Shown: positions 1 to 10,031, counted from the first letter of the stretch. The stretch: 64,000 bases of DNA from Pseudomonas sp. S06B 330 (GCF_002845275.2 NZ_CP088149.1:2166501-2230500), one strand, 5' to 3'. The notes: generated from the sequence alone by a model not told the origin. A program made the numbers and translations.

Positions 1-157
1 CATCCGCCTGGGTGGCGACCCCTTGGCGCGGGTGGTGAAACTTGCCGACCTTGCCGATAACAGTGACCTCTCGCGCATCGCCATGCCTGGCCCGGAAGAC
101 ATGGCACGGCTGGCCCGCTACCAGCAGGCCAGCGCCTACCTGCAGGCGCTGGCCTGA
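1..157 (+). CDS. HD-type phosphohydrolase-like protein, C-terminal end only
   Basis: Only the last 51 codons are inside the window; the frame is open from base 2 to the TGA at 155-157. The visible residues include KLADLADNSDLSRI followed by a helix-rich tail. This resembles the C-terminal part of small bacterial HD-domain phosphohydrolases ((p)ppGpp hydrolase-like proteins), where a K-x-AD-x-x-DN motif follows the metal-binding HD. The catalytic HD itself is outside the window, so activity cannot be judged. It converges on endA, with 3 bases between the two stop codons. Confidence 0.55.
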   Translation, partial: IRLGGDPLARVVKLADLADNSDLSRIAMPGPEDMARLARYQQASAYLQALA

Positions 158-160
158 ACC

Positions 161-853
161 TCAGCCGCAGGCGCTGAGGTTAACCGGGCCGACAAACTCA
201 TTGCCGTGGCCCATCACGCAGGCCACACGTTGATTGCGCTGGCGCTCCCAGGGTTGTGGCGGGTAGGTTTTGTTCCAGGCCTCATAGAGCTGGCGGTCCT
301 GTTTCGACAGCTTGAGGCTGTACTGCTTGCTCATATAGAAGTAGGTGCGTGCAATCATCCCGCGGATTGACGGGCGTGGCATGACCTTCTTGGCTTTGAA
401 GTCCACTTGGGTCAGGCACGACCCGTACTGTCCGCGCTGTTCGGGCAACCAGCCAAAACTGAAGTTGCTGCGATCACCGTTGACCTCACCGATGCTCGGC
501 ACCAGGTTGTGCAGGTCGGCTTCAGCGCGCTGGAAGACCCTGTCATTACGGGTACAGTTCTTGCGCCCGCCGTCCTGCCAGCACTGGCGCTGATGGCCGA
601 TTTGCCAGGCCGGGACGATGTGCTCCCATTCGATGCGCGAAGCGCGGTTGGCGTTTTTACGTGGAACGTAGCCGCACGCCGCAAGGTCGACCTTGTTGCC
701 GTTGTACTTGCAGCCACAGTAAAACTCGGTGGACTGCGGCGCATACAGGCGCCAGGCAATCTTCTTGGCTTCGCTGAAGGTGCGGGGTGCATCGGCGTGG
801 GCGGCAGTAATACTGAACAGCAGGCAAGCGACTGCAAAAAACGAAACTCTCAT
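161..853 (-). CDS. endA: Secreted/periplasmic endonuclease I family nuclease
   Basis: 230 residues. An N-terminal signal peptide (about residues 1-20, ending AHA) directs export. The mature part is an Endonuclease_1 domain with the EWEHIVPA motif (residues 75-82) and the EADLHNLVPS...NGDRSN segment (about 111-130) that carry the His and Asn/Asp ligands of this metal-dependent nuclease family. Five cysteines (46, 48, 60, 91, 100) suit the disulfides known from the family. It would cut double-stranded DNA non-specifically in the periplasm or outside the cell. It starts 6 bases after the stop of the DUF1654 gene and so probably shares its promoter, which carries a LexA box. That would place the nuclease under SOS control. 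Family assignment is firm; regulation is inferred. Confidence 0.92.
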   Translation of the reverse strand: MRVSFFAVACLLFSITAAHADAPRTFSEAKKIAWRLYAPQSTEFYCGCKYNGNKVDLAACGYVPRKNANRASRIEWEHIVPAWQIGHQRQCWQDGGRKNCTRNDRVFQRAEADLHNLVPSIGEVNGDRSNFSFGWLPEQRGQYGSCLTQVDFKAKKVMPRPSIRGMIARTYFYMSKQYSLKLSKQDRQLYEAWNKTYPPQPWERQRNQRVACVMGHGNEFVGPVNLSACG

Positions 854-859
854 GCGCGG

Positions 860-1099
860 TCAATCTTCCTTTGGCACAACCCAGAAAATCTGCACGCCAC
901 CGTCATCGCGGTAGGCGAGGGTGACGTTGTCGTTCTCGGCGATTTCCTCAAGCAGGGTTGCCCAATCGTCAGGCGACTCATGCTCCAGGCGGAAGATCAG
1001 TGCGGCTCGCGCCTTTTGTGCGGTCGGTGAATTGATGATTTTCTGGATGCGGATGCCCAGTTGCTCGTAACTGCTGGCAGGGGCGGAAGTGGTGGCCAC
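860..1099 (-). CDS. DUF1654 family protein, GTG start
   Basis: 79 residues from the GTG at 1099. This start is preferred to upstream ATGs because AAGGAA lies 6 bases before it, and because the upstream ATGs would put coding sequence over a perfect LexA palindrome. The protein contains SYEQLGIRIQKIIN near the N-terminus, ESPDDWATLLEEIAENDNV in the middle and a C-terminal YRDDGGVQIFW block. These are recognisable as the Pseudomonas DUF1654 family, small cytoplasmic proteins of unknown function. It is the first gene of a two-gene unit with endA. Membership in DUF1654 is confident; what it does is not known. Confidence 0.8.
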   Translation of the reverse strand: MATTSAPASSYEQLGIRIQKIINSPTAQKARAALIFRLEHESPDDWATLLEEIAENDNVTLAYRDDGGVQIFWVVPKED

Positions 1100-1117
1100 G
1101 AAACGTTCCTTATTTAG

Positions 1118-1133
1118 CTGTATGCGCATACAG
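1118..1133 (-). promoter_or_regulatory. LexA (SOS) box upstream of DUF1654-endA
   Basis: A perfect 16-base palindrome, CTGTATGCGCATACAG, matches the CTGT-N8-ACAG LexA operator used in gamma-proteobacteria. It sits 19 bases upstream of the GTG start of the DUF1654 gene, so LexA binding would block transcription of DUF1654-endA until DNA damage. Confidence 0.8.
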
Positions 1134-1249
1134 TATTTTACTGTAGGCATTTTCGCAACAGCTTGTCAGTGAAAGAGCGCATGTGACCGCAAACCGCGCT
1201 GTTTGCTGCGGCCTGTTTAAAGTTTTTTTGCTGAGGGTGGGGGGAGGTG

Positions 1250-1279
1250 CGCTTGCCCGTCCTACAGGGCGGGCAAGCG
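1250..1279 (-). terminator. GC-rich hairpin after the asparaginase gene
   Basis: A perfect 10-base-pair stem (CGCTTGCCCG / CGGGCAAGCG), extendable inward to 13 pairs around a TACA loop, lies 16 bases beyond the ansB stop. It has no adjacent T-tract on the minus strand, so it could be a terminator or only an mRNA 3'-end stabiliser. Confidence 0.4.
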
Positions 1280-1295
1280 TTGCCGGGAGCTGGAC

Positions 1296-2396
<1,101 letters not shown>

Positions 2397-2632
2397 TTAT
2401 TAATGGTGTTTGCGGTGAACATGCAGGAGGGAGCAGAAAACGGGCCAGCTCTGCCGTTCGTCGTGTTTCATCTCCAGTCTATTGATTTATATGAGTTTTA
2501 TTTAAGATGGAAACGCACGCTTGGCCCGCGAATGTTCGGCCTGCCGAATATTCTTGTAAAGGGTGTTCGGTTTTCCGGTGGTTTTGACGATAATTCCGAC
2601 ATGTAACGTTAAGAGTGTTTCCGGCTGTGAAT

Positions 2633-2661
2633 TTGACAAAGCCAGATGGCATTCGCATAGT
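2633..2661 (+). promoter_or_regulatory. Predicted sigma-70 promoter of the rbs operon
   Basis: TTGACA at 2633-2638 and CATAGT at 2656-2661 are separated by exactly 17 bases. The start point would fall near 2668, just before the rbsB Shine-Dalgarno (GGAG at 2706-2709) and directly against the RbsR-type operator. Predicted from sequence only. The rest of the 2385-2717 gap shows no gene I would support. Confidence 0.6.
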
Positions 2662-2668
2662 GAGTTAA

Positions 2669-2682
2669 CGCAAACGTTTGCG
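2669..2682 (+). promoter_or_regulatory. LacI-family operator, probably for RbsR
   Basis: A perfect palindrome, CGCAAACGTTTGCG, with a central CG is typical of GalR/LacI-family operators and of RbsR sites in particular. It overlaps the predicted start point of the rbs promoter and lies 35 bases upstream of the rbsB ATG. The cognate regulator rbsR is inside the same operon, so autorepression relieved by ribose is expected. Confidence 0.75.
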
Positions 2683-2717
2683 ACCCCGATAAAAATCATA
2701 AGATCCGGAGTGAATTC

Positions 2718-3674
2718 ATGAAGCTGCCGTTCGCAGGACGCCTCTTGGCGGTCGCCGTACTTTCCTCACTGTCCCTCGCTATGCCCCTGTCCCAGGCCCA
2801 GGCTGACGAAAAGCCCAAGGTTGCCCTGGTGATGAAATCCCTTGCCAATGAGTTTTTCCTGACCATGGAAGAGGGGGCGAAGGCTTACCAAAAAGACCAC
2901 GCCGCCGATTTTGACCTGGTCTCCAACGGCATCAAGGACGAGACCGATTCGAGCAACCAGATTCGCATCGTCGAGCAGATGATCGTCTCCGGGGTCAATG
3001 CCCTGGTCATTGCGCCTGCTGACTCGAAGGCTTTGGTGCCGGTGGTGAAGAAGGCCATGGATGCCGGCATCACTGTGGTCAACATCGACAACCGCCTCGA
3101 CCCCGAGGTGCTCAAGAGCAAAAACCTCAGTGTGCCGTTCGTGGGCCCCGACAACCGCAAAGGTGCACGCTTGGTGGGTGAGTACCTGGCCAAGCAGAAG
3201 CTCAAGGCGGGTGACGAGGTGGGCATCATCGAAGGTGTTTCGACTACCACCAACGCCCAGCAACGTACCGCCGGTTTCAAGGATGCGATGGAGGCCGCAC
3301 AGATCAAGATCGTCTCGGTGCAATCGGGCGACTGGGAAATTGCCAAGGGCAACGCGGTTGCCGCCTCCATGCTCAATGCTCACCCCGATATCAAGGCGCT
3401 GCTTGCCGGTAACGACAGCATGGCCCTGGGCGCGGTCTCGGCCGTGCGTGCGGCGGGCAAAGCTGGCCAGGTGCAGGTGGTGGGCTACGACAATATCAAG
3501 GCGATCAAGCCGATGCTCAAGGACGGTCGTGTCCTCGCCACCGCCGACCAGTACGCCGCCAAGCAGGCGGTGTTCGGTATTGAAGCGGCGCTGAAGATGC
3601 TCAAAGGCGAAAAAACGGAAGTTGACGCTGACAATGTCATCCAGACCCCGGTCGAGCTGGTGACCCAACCGTAG
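2718..3674 (+). CDS. rbsB: Ribose ABC transporter, periplasmic binding protein
   Basis: 318 residues, type I periplasmic sugar-binding protein (Peripla_BP_4 fold). The signal peptide runs to about residue 29 (cut after AQA). The mature protein starts with the family's KPKVALVMKSLANEFF segment. Residues such as VNIDNR, the FVGPDN block and GNDSMALGAV are the ribose-binding and hinge segments seen in RbsB. It captures ribose and delivers it to RbsC/RbsA. First gene of the operon; GGAG lies 8 bases before the ATG. A promoter and a LacI-type operator lie just upstream. Confidence 0.93.
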   Translation: MKLPFAGRLLAVAVLSSLSLAMPLSQAQADEKPKVALVMKSLANEFFLTMEEGAKAYQKDHAADFDLVSNGIKDETDSSNQIRIVEQMIVSGVNALVIAPADSKALVPVVKKAMDAGITVVNIDNRLDPEVLKSKNLSVPFVGPDNRKGARLVGEYLAKQKLKAGDEVGIIEGVSTTTNAQQRTAGFKDAMEAAQIKIVSVQSGDWEIAKGNAVAASMLNAHPDIKALLAGNDSMALGAVSAVRAAGKAGQVQVVGYDNIKAIKPMLKDGRVLATADQYAAKQAVFGIEAALKMLKGEKTEVDADNVIQTPVELVTQP

Positions 3675-3721
3675 TCGCCCAATGCGCGCCTGCCAGTGGC
3701 AGGCGCCAGGAGAAAAAGGCA

Positions 3722-5272
3722 ATGTCAGCGACCACGGATGTCGTACTTTCAGTCAGCGCCATCGGCAAGACATATGCCCAGCCGGTGCTGGGCGATATCG
3801 ACTTGAGCTTGTATCGCGGTGAGGTATTGGCCCTGACCGGCGAGAACGGCGCGGGCAAGAGTACCCTGTCGAAAATCATCGGTGGCCTTGAGCTGCCCAG
3901 CACCGGCCATATGCACTACCAGGGGCAGCCGTACAAGCCTGGCAGCCGCGCCGCTGCCGAGCGTCTTGGCGTGCGCATGGTCATGCAGGAGCTCAACCTG
4001 CTGCCGACCCTGACGGTGGCCGAGAACCTGTTTCTCGACAACCTGCCCAGCCGCGCTGGCTGGATCAATCGCAAGCGCCTGCGCCAGTTGGCCCAGGCGG
4101 CTATGGCCCAAGTCGGCCTGGAGGCCATCGACCCGGACATGCCCGTCGGCGAGCTGGGCATCGGTCACCAGCAGATGGTGGAAATCGCCCGCAACCTGAT
4201 CGGCGACTGCCATGTACTAATTTTCGATGAGCCCACGGCCATGCTCACGGCGCGCGAGGTCGAGTTGCTGTTTACGCAAATCGAACGTCTGCAGCAGCGT
4301 GGGGTGGCCATCGTGTACATCTCTCACCGCCTGGAAGAACTCAAGCGTATCGCCCAGCGCATCGCCGTCCTGCGCGACGGCAAGCTGGTGTGTGTCGAGC
4401 CTATGGCGCGCTACAGCAGCGCGCAGTTGGTCAACCTGATGGTCGGTCGCGAACTGGCCGAACACATCGACCTGGGGCGGCGTCAGATCGGTGCGCCGAT
4501 TCTCAAGGTCAATGGCCTGAGTCGCGCCGACAAGGTGTGCGATGTGTCCTTCCAGGTGCGCAGCGGCGAAATCTTCGGTATCTCCGGGCTGATTGGCGCG
4601 GGCCGTACCGAGTTGTTGCGCCTGATTTACGGCGCCGACCAAGCCGACAGCGGCAGTATCGAGCTGGGCAATCCGGCGCGCCCGGTGCAGATCGATTCAC
4701 CCTCGGCCGCAGTGCGTGAAGGCATTGCGCTGATCACCGAAGACCGCAAGGGTGAAGGCCTGCTGTTGTCGCAATCGATCAGCGCCAACATCGCCTTGGG
4801 CAACCTGCCGGCCATTTCTCGCGCGGGTGTGCTCGACAGCAGCGCCGAACGTGAGCTGGCCCTGCGTCAGATCACGGCCATGCGCATTCGCAGCTCCAGC
4901 CCCGAACAAGTGGTCGGCGAGTTGTCGGGCGGCAATCAGCAGAAGGTGGTGATTGGCCGCTGGCTGGAGCGCGACTGCGCGGTGTTGCTGTTCGATGAGC
5001 CAACGCGCGGTATCGACGTCGGTGCCAAGTTCGACATCTACGGCCTGCTCGCTGAGTTGGCGCGCCAGGGCAAGGCGCTGGTGGTGGTCTCCAGCGATTT
5101 GCGCGAACTGATGCTGATCTGTGACCGCATTGCGGTGCTCAGTGCCGGGCGCTTGATCGACACCTTCGAGCGCGATCACTGGAGCCAGGACCAACTACTC
5201 GCCGCGGCCTTCGCCGGCTATCAGAAACGTGATGCATTGCTGCATGAAGCAGCCCCCAGGACAACCCCATGA
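3722..5272 (+). CDS. rbsA: Ribose ABC transporter, double ATPase
   Basis: 516 residues with two ABC domains in tandem, as usual for RbsA/MglA-type importers. The first Walker A is GENGAGKST (40-48). The second domain has the degenerate GLIGAGRTE P-loop and the LSGGNQQK signature, followed by the LLFDEPTRGIDVGAK Walker B region. It powers ribose uptake with RbsC from the cytoplasmic face. It lies 47 bases after rbsB with its own AGGAG, and its stop overlaps the rbsC start by four bases (ATGA), pointing to translational coupling. Confidence 0.94.
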   Translation: MSATTDVVLSVSAIGKTYAQPVLGDIDLSLYRGEVLALTGENGAGKSTLSKIIGGLELPSTGHMHYQGQPYKPGSRAAAERLGVRMVMQELNLLPTLTVAENLFLDNLPSRAGWINRKRLRQLAQAAMAQVGLEAIDPDMPVGELGIGHQQMVEIARNLIGDCHVLIFDEPTAMLTAREVELLFTQIERLQQRGVAIVYISHRLEELKRIAQRIAVLRDGKLVCVEPMARYSSAQLVNLMVGRELAEHIDLGRRQIGAPILKVNGLSRADKVCDVSFQVRSGEIFGISGLIGAGRTELLRLIYGADQADSGSIELGNPARPVQIDSPSAAVREGIALITEDRKGEGLLLSQSISANIALGNLPAISRAGVLDSSAERELALRQITAMRIRSSSPEQVVGELSGGNQQKVVIGRWLERDCAVLLFDEPTRGIDVGAKFDIYGLLAELARQGKALVVVSSDLRELMLICDRIAVLSAGRLIDTFERDHWSQDQLLAAAFAGYQKRDALLHEAAPRTTP

Positions 5273-6261
5273 AAACCACGCCATTGGACACCGCTGCCCC
5301 CAGCAGCAAGCGCAGCGCCACCTATTTCGGTCTCGGAACTTATCTGGGCCTGGCTGGCGCGTTGCTGGCAATGATCGTGCTGTTCTCGTTGTTGAGCAGC
5401 CACTTCCTTTCCTACGGCACCTTCAGCACCCTGGCCAACCAGATCCCCGACCTGATGGTGCTGGCGGTAGGCATGACCTTCGTGCTGATTATCGGCGGCA
5501 TCGACCTGTCGGTAGGTTCGGTGCTGGCCCTGGCCGCGTCGGCGGTCAGTGTGGCGATGCTTGGCTGGGGCTGGAGTGTGCTGCCCGCAGCCTTGCTCGG
5601 CATGGGGGTGGCGGCGCTGGCCGGGAGTATCACCGGTTCGATTACCGTCGCCTGGCGGATTCCATCGTTCATTGTCTCCCTCGGTGTGCTGGAGATGGCT
5701 CGCGGCCTGGCCTATCAGCTGACCGACTCGCGCACCGCCTATATCGGTGACGCCTTTGCCTGGTTGTCCAACCCGTTGGCATTTGGCGTATCGCCGTCGT
5801 TCATCATCGCGCTGCTGGTGATCATCCTCGCCCAACTGGTGCTGACTCGCACCGTGTTCGGCCGCTACCTGATCGGCATCGGCACCAACGAAGAAGCGGT
5901 GCGCCTGGCCGGTATCGACCCGCGCCCGTACAAGATTCTGGTGTTCTCGCTGATGGGGCTGCTGGCCGGCCTGGCGGCGCTGTTCCAGATTTCCCGCCTG
6001 GAGGCCGCTGACCCCAATGCCGGCTCCGGCCTTGAGCTGCAAGTCATCGCCGCCGTGGTGATCGGCGGCACCAGCTTGATGGGCGGGCGCGGTTCGGTGA
6101 TCAGCACCTTCTTCGGCGTACTGATCATCTCGGTGCTGGCCGCAGGCCTGGCCCAGATCGGCGCATCGGAGCCGACTAAACGCATTATTACCGGGGCGGT
6201 GATTGTCATCGCCGTGGTCCTCGACACCTACCGTAGCCGACGTGCAAGTCGGCGGAACTGA
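5269..6261 (+). CDS. rbsC: Ribose ABC transporter, permease
   Basis: 330 residues, BPD_transp_2 family inner-membrane permease. Hydrophobic segments begin at about residue 25 (GLAGALLAMIVLFSLLSSHF) and recur through the protein. The conserved IIGGIDLSVGS motif and the C-terminal VVIGGTSLMGGRGS motif are those of RbsC/XylH-type permeases. It forms the ribose channel that couples to RbsA. The start overlaps the rbsA stop; rbsR follows after 3 bases. Confidence 0.94.
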   Translation: MKTTPLDTAAPSSKRSATYFGLGTYLGLAGALLAMIVLFSLLSSHFLSYGTFSTLANQIPDLMVLAVGMTFVLIIGGIDLSVGSVLALAASAVSVAMLGWGWSVLPAALLGMGVAALAGSITGSITVAWRIPSFIVSLGVLEMARGLAYQLTDSRTAYIGDAFAWLSNPLAFGVSPSFIIALLVIILAQLVLTRTVFGRYLIGIGTNEEAVRLAGIDPRPYKILVFSLMGLLAGLAALFQISRLEAADPNAGSGLELQVIAAVVIGGTSLMGGRGSVISTFFGVLIISVLAAGLAQIGASEPTKRIITGAVIVIAVVLDTYRSRRASRRN

Positions 6262-6264
6262 ACA

Positions 6265-7287
6265 ATGGCAACGATCAAAGATGTCGCGGCACTGGCGGGG
6301 ATTTCCTACACCACTGTGTCGCATGTACTGAACAAGACCCGCCCGGTCAGCGAACAGGTGCGCCTGAAAGTCGAGGCGGCCATTGTCGAGCTTGACTATG
6401 TGCCCAGCGCCGTGGCGCGCTCGCTGAAGGCGCGCAGCACCGCCACCATCGGCCTGCTGGTGCCCAACAGCGTCAACCCGTACTTCGCCGAGCTGGCGCG
6501 GGGTATCGAGGATGCCTGCGAGCGCAACGGTTACTGCGTGATCTTGTGTAACTCCGACGACAACCCACAAAAGCAGCGCAGCTATTTGCGCGTGCTGCTG
6601 GAAAAGCGCATCGACGGCCTGATCGTTGCCTCAGTCGGTGAAGACAGCGACCTGCAGGGCAGCCTGGCCAATGTGCGCACGCCGATGGTCATCGTCGATC
6701 GGGCCCTGGAAGGCGTTGAGGCGGACCTGGTGCGCATTGACCATGAACTGGGTGCTTACCTGGCGACCCGGCACCTGCTCGAACTGGGCCACCAGGACAT
6801 CGCCTACATCGGCGGCCCCGCCAGCACCAGCGTCGCCCAGCTACGCCTGGCGGGCTTTCAGCGAGCGTTGCACGAAGCGCAGATGACGGTGGCCGATGAG
6901 CGTATTACCACCAGCGATTTCACCAGCCTCGGCGGTTACGCCGCCGCCGCGCAGATGCTCGAAGGGCAGCGGCCGACAGCGATTTTCGCCGGTAACGACA
7001 TGATCGGTATCGGTGTATTGCGCGCTGCTGCCGAGCGCAATATCTGCGTACCTGGCGAGCTGTCGGTGATTGGTTTCGATGACATTCAGCTCAGCCGTTA
7101 CGTGTTCCCGGCGCTGACCACAGTCGGTCAGTCGATTCGTGAACTGGGTGAAAGCGCCGCGGCGCTGTTGCTGTCGCGTATCGCTCAGCCCCTGCGCGGT
7201 GCGCCGGAGCAGCGCATCGTCGAGCCGAAAATCGTCCTGCGCGAGTCCACGGCGCCACGACCAGATCTTTTCAATGATTACCGCTAA
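6265..7287 (+). CDS. rbsR: LacI-family repressor of the ribose operon
   Basis: 340 residues. The N-terminal LacI helix-turn-helix (MATIKDVAALAGISYTTVSH, 1-20) is followed by the hinge helix (about 48-60, VPSAVARSLKA) and a periplasmic-binding-protein-like sensor domain. That domain ends in the family's GFDDIQLSRYVFPALTTV segment. Placed between the permease and kinase genes, it is the expected ribose-responsive repressor of the whole cluster. The palindrome at 2669-2682 is the likely operator. Having the repressor inside the operon it controls gives negative feedback. Confidence 0.92.
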   Translation: MATIKDVAALAGISYTTVSHVLNKTRPVSEQVRLKVEAAIVELDYVPSAVARSLKARSTATIGLLVPNSVNPYFAELARGIEDACERNGYCVILCNSDDNPQKQRSYLRVLLEKRIDGLIVASVGEDSDLQGSLANVRTPMVIVDRALEGVEADLVRIDHELGAYLATRHLLELGHQDIAYIGGPASTSVAQLRLAGFQRALHEAQMTVADERITTSDFTSLGGYAAAAQMLEGQRPTAIFAGNDMIGIGVLRAAAERNICVPGELSVIGFDDIQLSRYVFPALTTVGQSIRELGESAAALLLSRIAQPLRGAPEQRIVEPKIVLRESTAPRPDLFNDYR

Positions 7288-7294
7288 GAGCGAC

Positions 7295-8209
7295 ATGCAC
7301 ATGCGAGCCAAGGTTGTAGTGGTAGGAAGTCTCAACATGGACCTGGTCGCCCGCGCCCAGCGCCTGCCGCGTGCCGGCGAGACCCTGGCGGGTGAGTCGT
7401 TTGCCACGGTGCCGGGCGGCAAGGGCGCCAACCAGGCCGTGGCTGCCGCGCGGCTCGGGGCGTCGGTGGCGATGATCGGCAATGTTGGCGACGATGCCTA
7501 TGGTCAGCAAATGCGTCAGGCTCTACTTGACGAGCAGATCGACTGCCAGGGTGTGGCGGTGTGCCCGGGGGTGTCGAGCGGGTTGGCGCTGATTGTGGTC
7601 GATGCCAGCAGCCAGAATTCCATCGTTATCATTCCCGGTGGCAACGGCCAGTTGCTGCCGGAATCGGTGCAGGCGTTCGATGCCATGCTGCAGGGCGCCG
7701 AGGTGATTATCTGTCAGCTGGAAGTACCACCGCAGACGGTGGCCTACACCCTGGAACGCGGCCGTGCCCTGGGCAAGACGGTGATCCTTAACCCGGCACC
7801 GTGCACCGGGCCATTGCCGTTGAACTGGCACAGCGCTATCGACTACCTGATCCCCAACGAGAGTGAAGCACAAGCGCTGACCGGTCTTCCGGTGATTGAC
7901 CTGACCAGCGCCGAAGTTGCCGCCAGTCACTTGCGCAGCCTTGGCGTCAAAAACGTGATTGTCACCCTCGGTGCGCAAGGCGCATTGTTTGCCAGTGCCC
8001 AGGGCATGCGGCACTTCCCGGCGCCGGTGGTTCAGCCCGTCGATACCACCGCCGCGGGTGATACCTTTGTGGGCGGTTTCGCCGCCGCGCTGGCGCGGGG
8101 CGTGGAGGAGGGCGAGGCAATTGCCTTCGGCCAGCGTGCCGCCGCCCTGTCTGTCACGCGTGCGGGTGCGCAACCGTCGATTCCCTACCTGGCCGAGCTG
8201 CAGCCATGA
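7295..8209 (+). CDS. rbsK: Ribokinase
   Basis: 304 residues if the ATG at 7295 is used. An alternative ATG six bases on (7301) is also plausible; both follow the AAGAG at 7286-7290. PfkB-family sugar kinase with the N-terminal [11 protein letters not shown] strand, the [16 protein letters not shown] substrate/lid motif and the C-terminal [13 protein letters not shown] motif. The last carries the catalytic Asp and the anion hole. It phosphorylates ribose to ribose-5-phosphate in the cytoplasm. Its stop overlaps the rbsD start (ATGA). Confidence 0.93.
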   Translation: MHMRAKVVVVGSLNMDLVARAQRLPRAGETLAGESFATVPGGKGANQAVAAARLGASVAMIGNVGDDAYGQQMRQALLDEQIDCQGVAVCPGVSSGLALIVVDASSQNSIVIIPGGNGQLLPESVQAFDAMLQGAEVIICQLEVPPQTVAYTLERGRALGKTVILNPAPCTGPLPLNWHSAIDYLIPNESEAQALTGLPVIDLTSAEVAASHLRSLGVKNVIVTLGAQGALFASAQGMRHFPAPVVQPVDTTAAGDTFVGGFAAALARGVEEGEAIAFGQRAAALSVTRAGAQPSIPYLAELQP

Positions 8210-8610
8210 AAAAGACGCCCTTGCTCAATATCGCCCTGTCACGGGTCATTGCCTCGCTGGGGCATGGCGACATCCTGGTCATCGGCGACGCCGGTTTGCC
8301 GGTGCCACCAAACGTCGAGCTGATTGATCTGGCGCTGACCCCAGGGATCCCCGACTTTGCCAGCGTGCTGCGTGCCGTGTTGAGCGAGATGCAGGTCGAG
8401 AGTCATGTACTCGCCGAGGAAATGTTCAAAGCCAATCCCCCAGGCCTGACCGCCATCGAACAAAGCTTTGCCCATGGCCAGCTTGGTGCACGTAATCTGC
8501 TCAGCCATACCGAGTTCAAACAGCTCAGCCGTGCTGCCCGCGCAGTGGTACGCACCGGTGAATGCCAGCCCTACAGCAATATCGTCTTGATCGCTGGCGT
8601 CACTTTCTAG
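8206..8610 (+). CDS. rbsD: D-ribose pyranase
   Basis: 134 residues, RbsD/FucU family. His20 in the SLGHGD motif and Asp28 in IGDAGLP are the family's catalytic and binding residues; the C-terminus has the [10 protein letters not shown] segment that completes the active site. It converts beta-pyranose to beta-furanose ribose, the form used by ribokinase. Four-base overlap with rbsK; the nucleoside hydrolase follows 27 bases later. Confidence 0.94.
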   Translation: MKKTPLLNIALSRVIASLGHGDILVIGDAGLPVPPNVELIDLALTPGIPDFASVLRAVLSEMQVESHVLAEEMFKANPPGLTAIEQSFAHGQLGARNLLSHTEFKQLSRAARAVVRTGECQPYSNIVLIAGVTF

Positions 8611-8637
8611 ATTCTTGCCTCAACAAGGACGTGTCCG

Positions 8638-9663
8638 ATGATTGAATTGATTCAACCTGCCAAACGTTTGCTTCAAGGAATTGTGCTTATGTCTCTGCTC
8701 TCGGCGGGTACCGCCCAGGCCGCCCCGATCGACCTGATCATCGATACCGATCCGGGTGCCGACGATGTCGTGGCGTTGCTGTTGGCCATGGCCTCACCGG
8801 ATGAACTGAAGATTCGCGCCATCACCACGGTGGCGGGCAACGTGCGCCTGGACAAGACCTCGCGCAATGCGCGCCTGGCGCGGGAGTGGGGCGGGCGTGA
8901 AGACATTCCGGTATACGCCGGTGCGCCCAAGCCGTTGCTGCGCACGCCGATCTACGCGGCGAACATCCATGGCGAGGAGGGCTTGCCAGGTGTTCCGGTG
9001 CATGAACCCAAGCAAGGCCTGGCCAAAGGCAATGCCGTGCAGTACCTGATCGACACCCTGAGCAAGGCTGAGCCGCACAGCATTACCGTGGCCATGCTCG
9101 GCCCGCAGACCAACCTCGCCTTGGCCTTGATCCAGGCACCGGACATCACGCGGGGCATCAAGGAAGTGGTAGTGATGGGCGGCGCCCATTTCAACGGTGG
9201 CAACATCACCCCGGTGGCCGAGTTCAACCTGTATGCCGACCCTGAAGCCGCCGAAGTGGTGCTCAGCAGCGGGGTTAAACTGACGTACCTGCCGCTGGAT
9301 GTTACCCACAAGGTGCTCACCAGCGAAGCAAGGCTCAAGCAACTGGCAGCGGTGGACAACCAGGCCAGCAAGCTGGTGGTGGATATCCTCAATGCCTATG
9401 TCAAAACCGACATGGAACACTACGGCATGCCGGGAGGGCCGGTGCATGACGCCAGCGTCATCGCCTACCTGCTCAAGCCCGAGCTGTTCAAGGGCCGGCA
9501 GATCAACATGCAGGTCGACAGCCGCGAAGGCCCGACCTATGGCCAGACCATTGCTGACTGGTACAACACGCTGGAACAGCCGAGCAACGTCATGTGGATC
9601 GACAGTGGCGATGCCCAGGGCTTTTTTGACCTGCTCAGTACGCGGCTTGCGCGTCTGAAGTAG
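8638..9663 (+). CDS. Exported ribonucleoside hydrolase
   Basis: 341 residues, inosine-uridine preferring nucleoside hydrolase family (IU_nuc_hydro). The signature DTDPGADD (36-43) supplies the calcium ligands. The middle has VMGGAHFNGGNITPVAEFNLYADPEAA, and HDASVIAYLL near the C-terminus has the family's late His/Asp. An N-terminal hydrophobic segment (about 10-29, ending TAQA) is a likely signal peptide, which is unusual for the family in enteric bacteria. It would release ribose from nucleosides in the periplasm for RbsB. AAGGA precedes the ATG by 8 bases; the gene is the last of the ribose cluster. Confidence 0.88.
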   Translation: MIELIQPAKRLLQGIVLMSLLSAGTAQAAPIDLIIDTDPGADDVVALLLAMASPDELKIRAITTVAGNVRLDKTSRNARLAREWGGREDIPVYAGAPKPLLRTPIYAANIHGEEGLPGVPVHEPKQGLAKGNAVQYLIDTLSKAEPHSITVAMLGPQTNLALALIQAPDITRGIKEVVVMGGAHFNGGNITPVAEFNLYADPEAAEVVLSSGVKLTYLPLDVTHKVLTSEARLKQLAAVDNQASKLVVDILNAYVKTDMEHYGMPGGPVHDASVIAYLLKPELFKGRQINMQVDSREGPTYGQTIADWYNTLEQPSNVMWIDSGDAQGFFDLLSTRLARLK

Positions 9664-9841
9664 CCTGCTTGTGGTGTTCGAAGACCTGGGCCACAAAGCT
9701 GCGGGCAGCCTCGTAGCCGAGGTCTTTGACCAGCAGGTCGACGGCAATCAGTATCAATTCTTCGGCGCTGGCGGGGCTGTAGGCACTTTGGCCCTCGGGC
9801 CACTTGACCTTGATGTCGGCATCGATGATGTGGCTTGTCAT
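9635..9841 (-). CDS. Small hypothetical protein, convergent with the nucleoside hydrolase
   Basis: 68 residues, not recognised. It has a plausible GGAA 8 bases before its ATG, normal Pseudomonas codon use and an amphipathic middle (ELILIAVDLLVKDLGYEAARSFVAQVFEHH). Its end overlaps the 3' end of the nucleoside hydrolase gene by 29 bases on the opposite strand. No signal peptide or membrane helix is evident. Probably a real small Pseudomonas protein, but the evidence is only frame, start signal and composition. Confidence 0.55.
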   Translation of the reverse strand: MTSHIIDADIKVKWPEGQSAYSPASAEELILIAVDLLVKDLGYEAARSFVAQVFEHHKQATSDAQAAY

Positions 9842-10031
9842 GATTTATTCCGGATAAAACTGCGCGCGCTGTAGGTTCAAATGCCGGGCCCTGGCGTTTG
9901 AAGGGGAGGCCTGATTGCGCTCCGCCCAAGGCTGCAGTAAATCATGCCGTTGCTGGCCAGGGCACTGCGACTTAGGCATAAGAGCAGGGGGCATGGCAAA
10001 CTAACGGTTTCCAGTTTGTCGGAACAGCGCT

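Noticed and set aside
5221..6570. 449-codon antisense frame over rbsC
   Set aside because: Gln/His/Asp-rich shadow of a membrane protein gene, no start signal.
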